A stretch of 38,741 bases of DNA from positions 1 through 38,741 of IMG/VR virus record IMGVR_UViG_3300027847_000407. The stretch is one strand, 5' to 3'. Below are positions 7,389 through 16,142 of this stretch, piece after piece. A model generated the notes under the pieces. The model saw only the letters and a list, made by a program, of their open reading frames with translations, ran no database searches and was not told the DNA's origin. Position 1 is the first letter of the stretch. The number at the start of each line of letters is the position of its first letter. Source of the DNA: a virus. The position numbers were made by a program, and so were the translations under genes.

Positions 7389-7419
7389 AGTAGGTAGAGA
7401 ACAACTAACTCTACCTACT
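7389..7419. terminator. Bidirectional intrinsic terminator between convergent operons
   Basis: A perfect 11-bp stem, AGTAGGTAGAG (7389-7399) with CTCTACCTACT (7409-7419), and a 9-nt loop. On the minus strand it is followed by a seven-T run (complement of 7383-7389), making an excellent terminator for the late operon that ends at 7436. On the plus strand it follows the early operon, but with only a weak T-rich tail. Confidence 0.88.
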
Positions 7420-7435
7420 AATTAAGCAAAAAATA

Positions 7436-7885
7436 TTAACCGAAATAGAAACCGCCTGATTGAGACATTTCTTCAGTATCGAAAGTATCGGTACCTGTTT
7501 GAGCTAAAGCCAACAAGTCCTCATCTCTGTTTATATCTCGAATTATACGAGCCTCCATTAATGTTGATTTATTTCCATAAGATAAATGCGATTCATTTGC
7601 ATTATCTGCCATTGCACTTGGAGATGTATCAATCAATTCTTGAGCAACCTTCACTGCTAAAAACAATTGCATAGTTTCAAATAACTTTTCTTCAGCAACT
7701 GTAAAAACCTCACCACTAGTTATCTTATCTTGAAAATTATCATATACTGGAACAGAAATAATACTAACTAAATTAGTTTTCTGTATAAGTCTTACTGCTG
7801 ACATAACTTGGTTAGTGTCAAACACTTGCTTATGCGGAATATTCCTCTTGAAAAACTCCGCGTTTATAAATAGATTCTCTGCCAT
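7436..7885 (-). CDS. Putative head-tail connector protein
   Basis: A 149-residue mostly helical protein and the last gene of the late region. Its layout (short N-terminal strand, helices around MSAVRLIQKTNLVSIIS and FTVAEEKLFETMQLFLAVKVAQELI, acidic C-terminus) recalls the DUF6712-like head completion proteins of Bacteroidota phages. It follows the portal gene with a one-base overlap, the usual place for an adaptor that docks under the portal. I have no motif-level proof. The terminator at 7389-7419 lies about 17 bases past its stop. Confidence 0.45.
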   Translation of the reverse strand: MAENLFINAEFFKRNIPHKQVFDTNQVMSAVRLIQKTNLVSIISVPVYDNFQDKITSGEVFTVAEEKLFETMQLFLAVKVAQELIDTSPSAMADNANESHLSYGNKSTLMEARIIRDINRDEDLLALAQTGTDTFDTEEMSQSGGFYFG

Positions 7886-9177
7886 TATTTAGTTTCTTTT
7901 TTGTTAGTATTAGCATTAGGATTCTTATCAGCATTTCCACCTTCAACAGGTTTTGTTTTGAAATCTACATTGATGTCCTCGTCTATAATCTCTAATTCAA
8001 CTCCTACAAGCTCTGTAATGTCAAATAAAGAACTAAAAGCATCTATGATAACCTTTCTATCAGGAATGATTTCAGTTGCCTTAAACAGGTTAAAAGCACT
8101 TATCATTTCAGTACCTGTTCCTCCCATTGTTTGACCACTTGTCATAACTCCAAATAAAGTTGGAGATGTAATATTGTGTGCTGTTAATATCTTAGCATCA
8201 TTTAACCTACTCATTGTTTCAATAGTCTTATCTAAATGACTAGAGTCAAGCATATCTATTTGAGGTTTCTCAGATTCTCTAGATACAAAAGATACAAGAA
8301 CTTGGTCAGAACGAGAACCAGACATTTTGTCTTGAATATTCTCAGCAGCAGCCTTTCTTTCATCTTTACTCATGTTTCTACCAATCATGGTAATATGAGT
8401 CTTAGGAGTAAATCCATTCTTAGCAGCATTCTCTATCTGTACACCAAATTCAAAATCAGCTTCAATAAAGTTAAATGCTCCAATCCAGTTAGGTAATCCG
8501 TAACTATCTAAGATAGAATAAGGATTCTTAACATAGATTATTTGTCTTTCTACCTTAGGTGCGAAAGGGTCAAATAAAGGAATAGACTCTGCATCAGGAA
8601 CTAAAGCTCCAGACTTAAATGACTTCTTATATATAATATGAGTATACTCACCTGCGTCATTAGGTCTAGCAAATCTCATTGCTCTTGCAGGAACCGCTGT
8701 AAATTTAACGATTCCATCAGGTATAACTTTACCATCTCTAGGTTTACCGTAATCTACGATAATGCCACAAGCACCACTCTTAGTATATTCAAATGCTGAC
8801 TTAGTTATCAATTGATAAAGCCCTACATTAGAACCACCAGCATGTTTTATTAATGTATTTAACCTAGCGTTTTTAGTTCCAATCAATTGAGAATCAACCG
8901 ATAAGCCAGAACCTGTAATCATCTTAGCTTTCTTTGTTATAATACCAGAGTGAGTAGCTGACTTGTACATCAGCTTATCAATCATAATATCTATATCATC
9001 AGATGCTCCAAAGGTTAAGTATTCTAGATTGTCTACAGACTTAAATCTAGGTCTATAATTCATTTGCTCCAATGATTTTAACATTGGGTTTACCTCAACA
9101 CTTGCCGAATTTGTTACTTCTGTGTAAGAAGCGAATCCTGACTTAATGTTGTTTACTGCTTTTTGAAATACATTCAT
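7885..9177 (-). CDS. Phage portal protein
   Basis: A 430-residue protein matching the portal pattern. It has an N-terminal arm, a central domain with many turns, and then the portal helix region: NDAKILTAHNITSPTLFGV (about 329-347), a Gly/Thr-rich loop (MTSGQTMGGTG) and a long helix AFNLFKATEIIPDRKVIIDAF. These are the stem and core elements of HK97-type portals. It would form the dodecameric vertex ring through which the terminase pumps DNA. The length fits the family (about 400-500). It lies at the far downstream end of the late region, away from terminase and protease, which is unusual. It overlaps the connector gene by one base. Confidence 0.75.
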   Translation of the reverse strand: MNVFQKAVNNIKSGFASYTEVTNSASVEVNPMLKSLEQMNYRPRFKSVDNLEYLTFGASDDIDIMIDKLMYKSATHSGIITKKAKMITGSGLSVDSQLIGTKNARLNTLIKHAGGSNVGLYQLITKSAFEYTKSGACGIIVDYGKPRDGKVIPDGIVKFTAVPARAMRFARPNDAGEYTHIIYKKSFKSGALVPDAESIPLFDPFAPKVERQIIYVKNPYSILDSYGLPNWIGAFNFIEADFEFGVQIENAAKNGFTPKTHITMIGRNMSKDERKAAAENIQDKMSGSRSDQVLVSFVSRESEKPQIDMLDSSHLDKTIETMSRLNDAKILTAHNITSPTLFGVMTSGQTMGGTGTEMISAFNLFKATEIIPDRKVIIDAFSSLFDITELVGVELEIIDEDINVDFKTKPVEGGNADKNPNANTNKKETK

Positions 9178-9204
9178 TGTTTTTTATTTACTTGTTATTA
9201 ATTA

Positions 9205-11943
9205 CTATGTTAGTCCGTTAATAGTTACATTCTCTATATCGTTAGATACCATGTTCTGTAGTCTTAGCATTGTATAGCTTTGGTCAGAAGTCTTAACGTC
9301 ATTTCTAAAGTTATTAGAGTAACTATCCAAATAACCATCTCCCATCAACCAAAGCTGAACACATCTTTCTGAATATGTATCAAAAGAATATGGAGTATTA
9401 TTATATGCTAATCTTTGCTGTGTTCCATCTCTATAATCAATAACCCATTGCAATGGGTCTCTTACTTGCATAGATATCTCTGTATCGTCAGGTAATAAGA
9501 AATCTCTTTTTAATGTAGATATTAATGTAGCTGCTACTTTCAAAGAATGATTACTGCTGAAGCTACTATCTGATTCTCTACCTATGTAGAAATCACCGTT
9601 AAGACCTCTATTTAATCTACCATCACCAACTATTGTCCACGTACCTGTGATATCTGTTACTGTACCTGTAGATAAATCAACTTGCTTAAATCTAAAGTTA
9701 GAAGCTAAGGCAGTTGTAGTTGATTGAGTTTGGTTAGGTCTAAACCCAGTACTATCTATGTAATAACCATACCAACCATCGGCAGGCTTATCAAATAAGA
9801 ATTGTACTCCATTACTATTAGCACCATTTGTACCTGTAGAACGTCCCCAATAGAACTCTATCTTAGAGTTAGCTCCTGTTTCGTGAGTACTTAAAGATAT
9901 TCTGTCATTGACTGAATTTTCACCCTGTGAGAAATAACACTGAGGTTTAGAATTATCTATATAAACTACTTGCGAAATACTCCAAGGTCTAGCATCTGTA
10001 TCTGTAGATGTTTTACCATTGTTAGCTCCCCACACATCGTTGTTCATACCTCCCATATTAATTGGGTTGAAAGAATTACTATTATGTTCTTGCTTTAGAT
10101 ATTCATTAGCTCCATTAAGTACAATCGCTTTGTCCCAAGGTGTAGTTAATGTACTAGCAACTGGTACGTCTGTAGCTGTAATTGTAAATGTACTTGAAGT
10201 AGAACCATATGAATTAGCTCTAATTACTGTAACTGTATAAACTGTGTCAGCACCTACGTCCGATAAAGTACCTTGTAAGTAATGACTATAAGTATTATAT
10301 ACTAATCCACTTGTTGTAGGACTTATTGTTGCAGATTGGCTAAAAGTAGCTCCTGAAGGATATAGTTGTAAGTTAACAGAAGTATTCTCTTCTTGTGAAA
10401 TATCACTAAAGCTAAAGGCTGGAGGTGTTAAATCTGCATCCGTTAAACTTGTTATCTCTGTATAATTTACTGCGTTACTCATAAATGTTAAATAAGTTCC
10501 ACTTGGTACACTAGTCCCTGTCATGGTAGAAGCATTGTCTGCCATATACCACATAGTACTAGTTGCATCATCTGCATAAGTATGTGTGTGAGACGTTCCT
10601 GTTCCACCACTATTTAAATCATAATAATAAGCTTCCTCTTCTGTAGCGAATAAAGGATACTCGAAGTTATTATCTGGACTTTCAATATATCTGAAATACA
10701 TTGTAGGTGCAACAGCTTCTAATAAGTGTACTTTTGGATTGTCAACTAATCTTACAACTGAGTCAGAAAATTTAATACCTAAATGAAACTTTACATTGTT
10801 ACCTACAGCATAGTTAGTTCTTGAAATTACAACCCATAAAGATGTATCATTGTTATAATACTCCATAGAGATATAGCTATTAGCATCAATACCGATTCTA
10901 AACTCTTCAGCATCACCTGCCAACCAATTAGCACCATCATTAGAATATCTAAATGCATCTGCACCATTCAAACCACTACCGTCTATAGCACCTGTTTTAG
11001 CTCCGAAATGAGTCCAAGGTCCATCTGATGAAGGGTGAAAGAACATTCCCCATTGAATACCATGATTACCATCACCAGTACCATCACAAAATTTAGTTGG
11101 GTCTGCATAAGTTAAATTACCTTGTGCGTCTGCTATGTCGTCTAAAACTAAACAAGCTCCAAAGACACCTTCGTTTCTCATATTGAAAGTAAAGTACTCT
11201 CCTGCTTGGTTAATAGTCTCTGTAGACTTATAACCTGCTTTATTATAGTGTGCTTCAACTCCTGCACCTATGTCATTTCCTGATGGATTAATTGCATTAC
11301 CAACTAAGCCTCCTGTAGTACCTACACCACCTACATCAGCAACTATTGTACTATGTGGGTCTGCAATCACTACTGCTTCAAATGCACCTACTGTGAATAG
11401 TTCATTTAAAGTATTATTAATATCATTAAGTCCACCAGCTATTACACCATTATCTAGACAAGCATTACCTACCTCTAAACCATAGAAGTGAGTAATATCT
11501 CCTCCATTTGCAGATACTATATGAATAGTACCATCTGCATTAATTGTAGATTGTATAGTATTTACTCCATAAGAGTAACCATTATCTAACATTATTGATG
11601 TACTTGTCGCATCTAATCCAAAGCATACATTTACACCGTTTAAGTCAATACCATCACCACTTAGTCCAATTACATTAGCATTTAAAGTTATGTAATCTGC
11701 ACATTCTTGAGCATTTGCGAATAAGTTACCATCCTTGTCTGAGAATTGTTCAAAAGGTATTTGGTAAAACTCATATTCTACATCTCCTAGTTGAGCTGTT
11801 ATTATGTCATTTACCACGTTAACAGTATTTGTTAAATTAACATCTACAACAGCACTTAAACAAGCGTTCCAATACGTTGGATTACTTGAGCCTTCAAAAT
11901 TTATACAGTTACCTGCTTCGTTTCTTTTTATCTTTATAGACAT
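9205..11943 (-). CDS. Large multidomain virion adhesin / tail fibre
   Basis: A 912-residue protein. Residues 1-90 form an N-terminal unit that resembles the start of the neighbouring 11947-12852 product and may be the virion-docking domain. Residues about 225-400 look like a SPRY/lectin-type beta domain (GIQWGMFFHPSSDGPW, FHLGIKFSDS). Residues 430-480 hold a short module with ATEEEAYYYD and SHTHTYADD seen in other phage adhesins. Residues about 507-592 are an Ig/He_PIG-like repeat, and 605 onward a LamG/ConA-like jelly roll (VLNGANEYLK, DFYIGRES). Such proteins bind surface glycans or outer-membrane proteins of the host. Three bases separate it from the upstream gene. The domain calls are by pattern only. 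Confidence 0.6.
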   Translation of the reverse strand: MSIKIKRNEAGNCINFEGSSNPTYWNACLSAVVDVNLTNTVNVVNDIITAQLGDVEYEFYQIPFEQFSDKDGNLFANAQECADYITLNANVIGLSGDGIDLNGVNVCFGLDATSTSIMLDNGYSYGVNTIQSTINADGTIHIVSANGGDITHFYGLEVGNACLDNGVIAGGLNDINNTLNELFTVGAFEAVVIADPHSTIVADVGGVGTTGGLVGNAINPSGNDIGAGVEAHYNKAGYKSTETINQAGEYFTFNMRNEGVFGACLVLDDIADAQGNLTYADPTKFCDGTGDGNHGIQWGMFFHPSSDGPWTHFGAKTGAIDGSGLNGADAFRYSNDGANWLAGDAEEFRIGIDANSYISMEYYNNDTSLWVVISRTNYAVGNNVKFHLGIKFSDSVVRLVDNPKVHLLEAVAPTMYFRYIESPDNNFEYPLFATEEEAYYYDLNSGGTGTSHTHTYADDATSTMWYMADNASTMTGTSVPSGTYLTFMSNAVNYTEITSLTDADLTPPAFSFSDISQEENTSVNLQLYPSGATFSQSATISPTTSGLVYNTYSHYLQGTLSDVGADTVYTVTVIRANSYGSTSSTFTITATDVPVASTLTTPWDKAIVLNGANEYLKQEHNSNSFNPINMGGMNNDVWGANNGKTSTDTDARPWSISQVVYIDNSKPQCYFSQGENSVNDRISLSTHETGANSKIEFYWGRSTGTNGANSNGVQFLFDKPADGWYGYYIDSTGFRPNQTQSTTTALASNFRFKQVDLSTGTVTDITGTWTIVGDGRLNRGLNGDFYIGRESDSSFSSNHSLKVAATLISTLKRDFLLPDDTEISMQVRDPLQWVIDYRDGTQQRLAYNNTPYSFDTYSERCVQLWLMGDGYLDSYSNNFRNDVKTSDQSYTMLRLQNMVSNDIENVTINGLT

Positions 11944-11946
11944 ATC

Positions 11947-12852
11947 TTATCTGATTATAGTTATTAACATTCCTAAAGGTTCGATTATTACAGGATTATC
12001 TGACTTAATAGCAGGTAAAGATAAAGCGTTTATATCCTCGTTTGAAGTTATCCAAGCAGATATCTCTACTCTATTCAAATACGTCTTTCCTACTGTACCA
12101 GAGCCATAAAATATAGGCTGTGCAGTTAATGGAAATGTGTACGTAATATCGTCGTTATCATTTCTGTTAGAATACCATAAAGCAGGTTCTACTGTCGTGT
12201 TAGAAATCTGTGGTATAACATTAAAATCGAAACGCACTTTAAGTAAATCACCGTATCTACAATCATTTAATTTAATCCTACCTGTAGAACCCTCAAAACC
12301 TGTCGTGCCATCACTAGGGTAGTTGTCGTTAAATACATAACTATAATCCATTAAAGAAGTAACATTGCTAGGTAAGTTTGCTCCTTGAAATAAACCTATT
12401 CCTGTTGTACCACTAGGTGTTGGTGTACTCCAATAAGGATTATCATTTGCTAAGTGATTAGCTTCGTTTAAAGAAAATACTTTAAATATTCCTGCATCTA
12501 CATCAGCTTGTGTATATGTTTCACTTCCGTTAGTAAATGCAGAGGTTCTAGAGTAACCAGACTTACCATCATCCTCACTAGACGTACTACTTCCTACGCC
12601 TGTCTTAAAATTTATATTAGAACTAAGGTATTCTAATACAGCTGCTTTATCACCTACAGCTACACCATCTTCATCCTGAAGCTCACTAGCCATGAAACTA
12701 TAAACCTCTTTAGAGTTATCTACGTTCCATACTACAAAACCACTATCCTCTACGTCATCAAAATCAGCTTTCTGTGAAGCTAAGTATTTTATAGATGAAT
12801 TATCCTCATCTACAACTACGAAGTTGTTCTTTCTATAAATCTTTATGCTCAT
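11947..12852 (-). CDS. Virion-associated adhesin-like protein (301 aa)
   Basis: A 301-residue protein beginning MSIKIYR. Its first 85 residues parallel those of the 912-residue neighbour: a short strand, a VWNVDNSKEVYSFMASELQDEDG region corresponding to the other's YEFYQIPFEQFSDKDG, and a helix before the variable part. The rest is beta-rich, with an acidic Ser/Gly linker (about 90-105) and strands around YGDLLKVRFDFNVIPQ. It is probably a second fibre or decoration subunit using the same anchor. There is no enzymatic motif. It is 3 bases from the 912-residue gene and 20 bases from the upstream one. Confidence 0.5.
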   Translation of the reverse strand: MSIKIYRKNNFVVVDEDNSSIKYLASQKADFDDVEDSGFVVWNVDNSKEVYSFMASELQDEDGVAVGDKAAVLEYLSSNINFKTGVGSSTSSEDDGKSGYSRTSAFTNGSETYTQADVDAGIFKVFSLNEANHLANDNPYWSTPTPSGTTGIGLFQGANLPSNVTSLMDYSYVFNDNYPSDGTTGFEGSTGRIKLNDCRYGDLLKVRFDFNVIPQISNTTVEPALWYSNRNDNDDITYTFPLTAQPIFYGSGTVGKTYLNRVEISAWITSNEDINALSLPAIKSDNPVIIEPLGMLITIIR

Positions 12853-12872
12853 TTTTTTATTATTTTTATTAT

Positions 12873-14447
12873 TTATATTGTATCTGAGAAGTCAGAATAA
12901 AGTCCGTCTACATCTCTAAATCTAACTTTCCAAGTATCTCCAGAAGTATTATCTACTCCAGTTCCTATAACTTTAGCTTTAGTATTATTATTAATAACAA
13001 TCTTTAGTAAAACATCGTTCTTGTAAATTTCTATCTCTGTAATATTTTTATTATAACTATCGTACTCCCATGTTAAATAATCCTCTTCAACTGTCTCTAA
13101 AATAACGTTCTTAGGTTTTCTTAATTCGTTAGGATTGTAATCAACATACTTAAATCTAATATACAAACTAACTGAATCACCATTGTCATTTGTAGCTTGA
13201 AGACCTGCTGCATTTCCGAATTTATCAAATCCAGCTAAACCATCGCCAGAAGCTATAGATGTAAGAATACCTGTCGTATCATCGAACGAACCTGCTAATT
13301 CATACGTATCTCCTTCATAAGTACCAGTACTAAAGTAAGAAAATAAGTAATAAGATGTAGGGTTGTTGTATACAATATTAGAGCAATCGAACTCAAACGT
13401 AACATCTTTCTGTATGTAATAAAATTGCGTTGGTTTTACAGTAGGTACCGATAAAGCTGTTCCTGCTGTACTTATAGCGTCATAAGACTGAATTTTCTCA
13501 GCTTCATATCCATCAACAATTAATCTATCTGAATATCTACTAACATTACCTAAGGTATCTGTAAACTTTGAGTGATATGTATTAACAATCTCTGTTAGAT
13601 TCGGTACAGAAACACCAGTTTTTCTACTTCCGTTACCACCATTAACTGATACACGATATTGTACTCCATTTTTATATGTTGTCGTTGTTGCTACTTCACC
13701 TGAATAAGGTCTGTATTCCCAACCAATAAAGTACCAAGAAGTAGTCCTTACCTCAGTAACTCTATAATTATCAGGTGGATGCAATATACTTGGGTCTTCA
13801 TTTGTTATCTGAAAATAAATAAGTTTACTATCAGAGCCTAAAGAATTTGTAGCTGTAATATACATTGATTCTAATCTATCAACACCTGTAACTGTACCTG
13901 TTATTCTACCTGTAGTAGTATCAAAAGATAAACCATCTATTAAACCAAATACGGAAAAAGATGTAGGTGAGTTTGAAACAGGTATATTCAGAGTGTACGC
14001 CTCGTCTAATTGTATGTAGTATTTACTAGATGCATATATAACAGGGCTTCCTGTAGTACTACCACCAGTACTACCTCCAGTACTACCACCAGTACTACCA
14101 CCTGTACTGCCTCCAGTACTACTACTTCCAGTTCCAGCTCCAGAATCTAATACAACATAAGCTCTATTAGGTTCAGTATTTCCATCAACTCTAACTGTTG
14201 TTGATGAAATTATACCTCCATCAGGATTAAGTACATTTAACAAATAAGTAGCGTTTCTTAATTGATTACTTTCTAATGATACTTCGTAAGTTATTGTAAA
14301 ACAATCTATCGATTTAATTGAAATTGGTATAGGAGTACTATTTGCACTACCTAATTGAATTAACTCTCCTTCTATAATTGTACTAAGAAGTGTTTTGTTA
14401 TCTATAAACAACAACTCGTTTGATTGGTTATTTGTTAATGTTTTCAT
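12873..14447 (-). CDS. Ig/FN3-domain virion protein with GGST-repeat linker
   Basis: A 524-residue protein. The N-terminal domain (1-100) is a beta-strand unit. A low-complexity Gly/Ser/Thr linker (102-134) with five GGST units follows. Then come a He_PIG-type Ig domain (about 134-216, with the GLSFDTTTGRITGTV signature), a FN3-like unit (218-310), a second Ig-like unit (335-436, DDTTGILTSIASGDG) and a C-terminal FN3-like unit (437-524). This string of Ig folds is typical of exposed, flexible phage tail or capsid adhesins that cling to host polysaccharide. It is the first gene after late element A (14477-14492), 29 bases downstream of it. Confidence 0.6.
   Translation of the reverse strand: MKTLTNNQSNELLFIDNKTLLSTIIEGELIQLGSANSTPIPISIKSIDCFTITYEVSLESNQLRNATYLLNVLNPDGGIISSTTVRVDGNTEPNRAYVVLDSGAGTGSSSTGGSTGGSTGGSTGGSTGGSTTGSPVIYASSKYYIQLDEAYTLNIPVSNSPTSFSVFGLIDGLSFDTTTGRITGTVTGVDRLESMYITATNSLGSDSKLIYFQITNEDPSILHPPDNYRVTEVRTTSWYFIGWEYRPYSGEVATTTTYKNGVQYRVSVNGGNGSRKTGVSVPNLTEIVNTYHSKFTDTLGNVSRYSDRLIVDGYEAEKIQSYDAISTAGTALSVPTVKPTQFYYIQKDVTFEFDCSNIVYNNPTSYYLFSYFSTGTYEGDTYELAGSFDDTTGILTSIASGDGLAGFDKFGNAAGLQATNDNGDSVSLYIRFKYVDYNPNELRKPKNVILETVEEDYLTWEYDSYNKNITEIEIYKNDVLLKIVINNNTKAKVIGTGVDNTSGDTWKVRFRDVDGLYSDFSDTI
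14055..14114 (-). repeat. 12-bp tandem repeats encoding (GGST)5
   Basis: Five imperfect 12-bp units encode GGST in frame within the Ig-domain protein. Third positions differ between units (GTA/CTG choices), so the repeat is not freshly duplicated. It makes a flexible linker and could vary in length by slippage. Confidence 0.85.
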
Positions 14448-14476
14448 TGCGTTTATCTTTATTTACTTACTTATTA

Positions 14477-14492
14477 TAATATACTCATTATA
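14477..14492 (-). promoter_or_regulatory. Late promoter-like element, copy A
   Basis: On the minus strand it reads TATAATGAGTATATTA, identical to the three other copies. It lies 29 nt before the ATG at 14447 and overlaps the last codons of the holin candidate. With flanking TA it forms the inverted repeat TATAAT-6 nt-ATTATA. I see no conserved -35 box upstream. It would start transcription of the Ig-protein, adhesin, portal and connector genes. Confidence 0.6.
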
Positions 14493-14961
14493 ATAGGTCA
14501 TTATTCGTTTTCTTTCTATCTAAATACATGTCTACAATTTTCCTAGCAAAGCTTCTAAAACCTAAAACGTCTATAACGACCGCGTAAAGGACGTATCTAT
14601 ACCATTGAGGTAAAGTGTCCAGAGTTTCATAACTATCCTTGAAATACACGTTTAAATGCGTCCAGTCGCCTTCAGGAGACAATCCCTGTAGGAAAGGTAC
14701 TATAGTAGCTACAACAACAGGCATTAAAAACAAATAAGTAAGTATTTCGTCTTTTAAAGTATATTTTTTATTTCTTGCGGTTATCAAATCTATTGAATTA
14801 TCGCTCTCTGTATTGTTTAAAATCCTGTCAACTGTAGCTTTTGTTTCAGCAACAACTATCTCATGCTTCTGATTAGCTTCAGCTTGTTTAAGCTTAGCTC
14901 TATTCTCTAAGTAACCTTTACCTATTCCAAGTAAGTCACCTATTATTTTAAATATATTCAT
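14488..14961 (-). CDS. Putative holin (GTA-type membrane protein)
   Basis: A 157-residue membrane protein. It has an N-terminal amphipathic stretch, a charged coiled segment (about 20-65), one hydrophobic segment around YLFLMPVVVATIVPFL (about 75-92), a Trp-containing loop, and a second segment, YRYVLYAVVIDVLGF (about 121-135). It ends in a basic, charged tail. The layout resembles Holin_3TM (PF11351)-type holins. It lies in a lysis cassette with a peptidase and two other membrane proteins. It would form the inner-membrane lesion that triggers lysis. Its stop overlaps element A, and its start overlaps the stop of the 47-residue gene (ATGA). Confidence 0.55.
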   Translation of the reverse strand: MNIFKIIGDLLGIGKGYLENRAKLKQAEANQKHEIVVAETKATVDRILNNTESDNSIDLITARNKKYTLKDEILTYLFLMPVVVATIVPFLQGLSPEGDWTHLNVYFKDSYETLDTLPQWYRYVLYAVVIDVLGFRSFARKIVDMYLDRKKTNNDLL

Positions 14962-15101
14962 ATTATTATAAGTATTAAGGAAGCCACGAATGCTATCCTA
15001 TTAATAAGCATGTAAAGTTTAGGATATTTTATATTATCCAGTACAACTACAGCTCCAAATATCATCATTGTAAAATGTATTACATCTTTCAGTAAGTCCA
15101 T
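14958..15101 (-). CDS. Small two-span membrane protein in the lysis cassette (47 aa)
   Basis: A 47-codon ORF, starting at 15101 and ending with TGA at 14960-14958. It encodes two hydrophobic segments: FTMMIFGAVVVL (about 10-21) and, after a polar loop (DNIKYPKLYM), INRIAFVASLILIII to the C-terminus. Its start overlaps the end of the peptidase gene by 13 bases and its stop overlaps the holin start (ATGA), a chain typical of lysis cassettes. It is probably a holin, pinholin or antiholin partner. It fills what would otherwise be a 127-base gap. Confidence 0.65.
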   Translation of the reverse strand: MDLLKDVIHFTMMIFGAVVVLDNIKYPKLYMLINRIAFVASLILIII

Positions 15102-15412
15102 ATTACGTTCTGTGATTTATCAAAATCTAAATCAACGTGAATAAATGTTCCTGCAATACCTATTCTATTGAATCCTACTGCCATTAAAGCTTCTACTATT
15201 TTAAATCTAGTAATACTATCTTTTGCTTTTATATCTACAGCTAAACCCTTTATGTGACTTGATGTTGGATTTTTAATACTTTCTGGATGAGAAGGACTTC
15301 TATATGCACTGTTTATTATAAAAGGTATTCCAGCATACTCTCTAGCTTCATCTAATTTAGCTAGAAAGTTAACATCCATATTATATTCTTTACTTTTAAA
15401 GTACTTACTCAT
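15089..15412 (-). CDS. Endolysin, M15-family peptidase
   Basis: A 107-residue Peptidase_M15A-type enzyme. The motifs are NSAYRSPSHP (34-43), SSHIKGLAVDI (51-61) with zinc ligands His53 and Asp60, and FIHVDLD (90-96) with zinc ligand His92. These are the family's HxxxxxxD...HxD set. It would cleave the peptide stem or cross-links of peptidoglycan at lysis. There is no signal peptide, so it needs a holin, consistent with the membrane proteins encoded on both sides. The single domain without a wall-binding module is normal for Gram-negative hosts. Confidence 0.88.
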   Translation of the reverse strand: MSKYFKSKEYNMDVNFLAKLDEAREYAGIPFIINSAYRSPSHPESIKNPTSSHIKGLAVDIKAKDSITRFKIVEALMAVGFNRIGIAGTFIHVDLDFDKSQNVIWTY

Positions 15413-15428
15413 ATCTTTTTTGTTTTAA

Positions 15429-15698
15429 TTAAAACCTGTGATTACCTAATACACCAAGTCCAACTAATATTGCAGTTCCTACTATCCATTTAGCAATATT
15501 ATAAGCTATATTCAATTTATTAACTTGTTTATTTAACTTATTTACAGTTGATATAACTCCTACACTTGTTGTGCGCTCGTCATCTACTAATTTATTATAT
15601 ATCTCACCTACCTTATCATCTAATGTGTTAAGTTTACCGTCTAATACGTTTAATTTATTTTCGAAGGTATCCATTCTATTTCTTTCTTTTAAATTCAT
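15429..15698 (-). CDS. Coiled-coil membrane protein, XhlA-like lysis factor
   Basis: An 89-residue protein with a long heptad-repeat helix (about residues 10-60, containing FENKLNVLDGKLNTLDDK), one membrane span (IAKWIVGTAILVGLGVLG) and a four-residue tail. Coiled coil followed by a C-terminal anchor is the plan of haemolysin XhlA-type proteins and of some spanin or holin accessory factors. It lies upstream of the endolysin by 16 bases, so a lysis role is likely. MDTFENK, eight codons in, is an alternative start. Confidence 0.6.
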   Translation of the reverse strand: MNLKERNRMDTFENKLNVLDGKLNTLDDKVGEIYNKLVDDERTTSVGVISTVNKLNKQVNKLNIAYNIAKWIVGTAILVGLGVLGNHRF

Positions 15699-15731
15699 TT
15701 ATTCGTTTTGTTGTTTTTTTATTCTTATTAA

Positions 15732-16142
15732 TTAAAATGCACACAAATCTATTGAATCTACTTCTGTACCACCTGTCTGAATATGAAAAGTACCAATTCC
15801 TGCGAAGTAATGATTTCTCGCTAGTCCTATTGTACCTGACGAATCTGAATAAACATTATCTCCTACTGCAGGAATAGAACCACTTCCATCATGATAGTAT
15901 GTTTGAGTATCAACTAGTCCACAAGCTGTAGATTGACTAGTGCTTCCTGTACTTGAGTAGAATGAAGTTAATGTTACTGTCACTTTATAATCTCTAAAAT
16001 TAGATAATCTATCTTTAGAACCTTTATGTAATGCATTAAAATATGAGTCAACTGAGTTATTGAAGCAGGTTACTAAATCCATATAACCTACTTCATCAAA
16101 AACATCATCCATTGTAAACGTTGTTGTATTTGGAACTGCCAT
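15732..16142 (-). CDS. Small tail protein with Cys-bounded YHDGxG module
   Basis: A 136-residue protein. The N-terminus (MAVPNTTTFTMDDVFDEV) is a helix/loop unit; residues 74-134 form a compact beta module bounded by Cys74 and Cys134 with YYHDGSGSIPAVGD and a closing DSIDLC. The same module ends the 1256-residue tail hub protein (Cys near 1194, FYHDGVGNEPVIGD, final LCA). Both are virion-type genes, so the module may be a disulfide-closed tip or docking domain. Its start overlaps the fibre stop by one base (TAATG), so it may be a cofactor of that fibre. Confidence 0.5.
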   Translation of the reverse strand: MAVPNTTTFTMDDVFDEVGYMDLVTCFNNSVDSYFNALHKGSKDRLSNFRDYKVTVTLTSFYSSTGSTSQSTACGLVDTQTYYHDGSGSIPAVGDNVYSDSSGTIGLARNHYFAGIGTFHIQTGGTEVDSIDLCAF

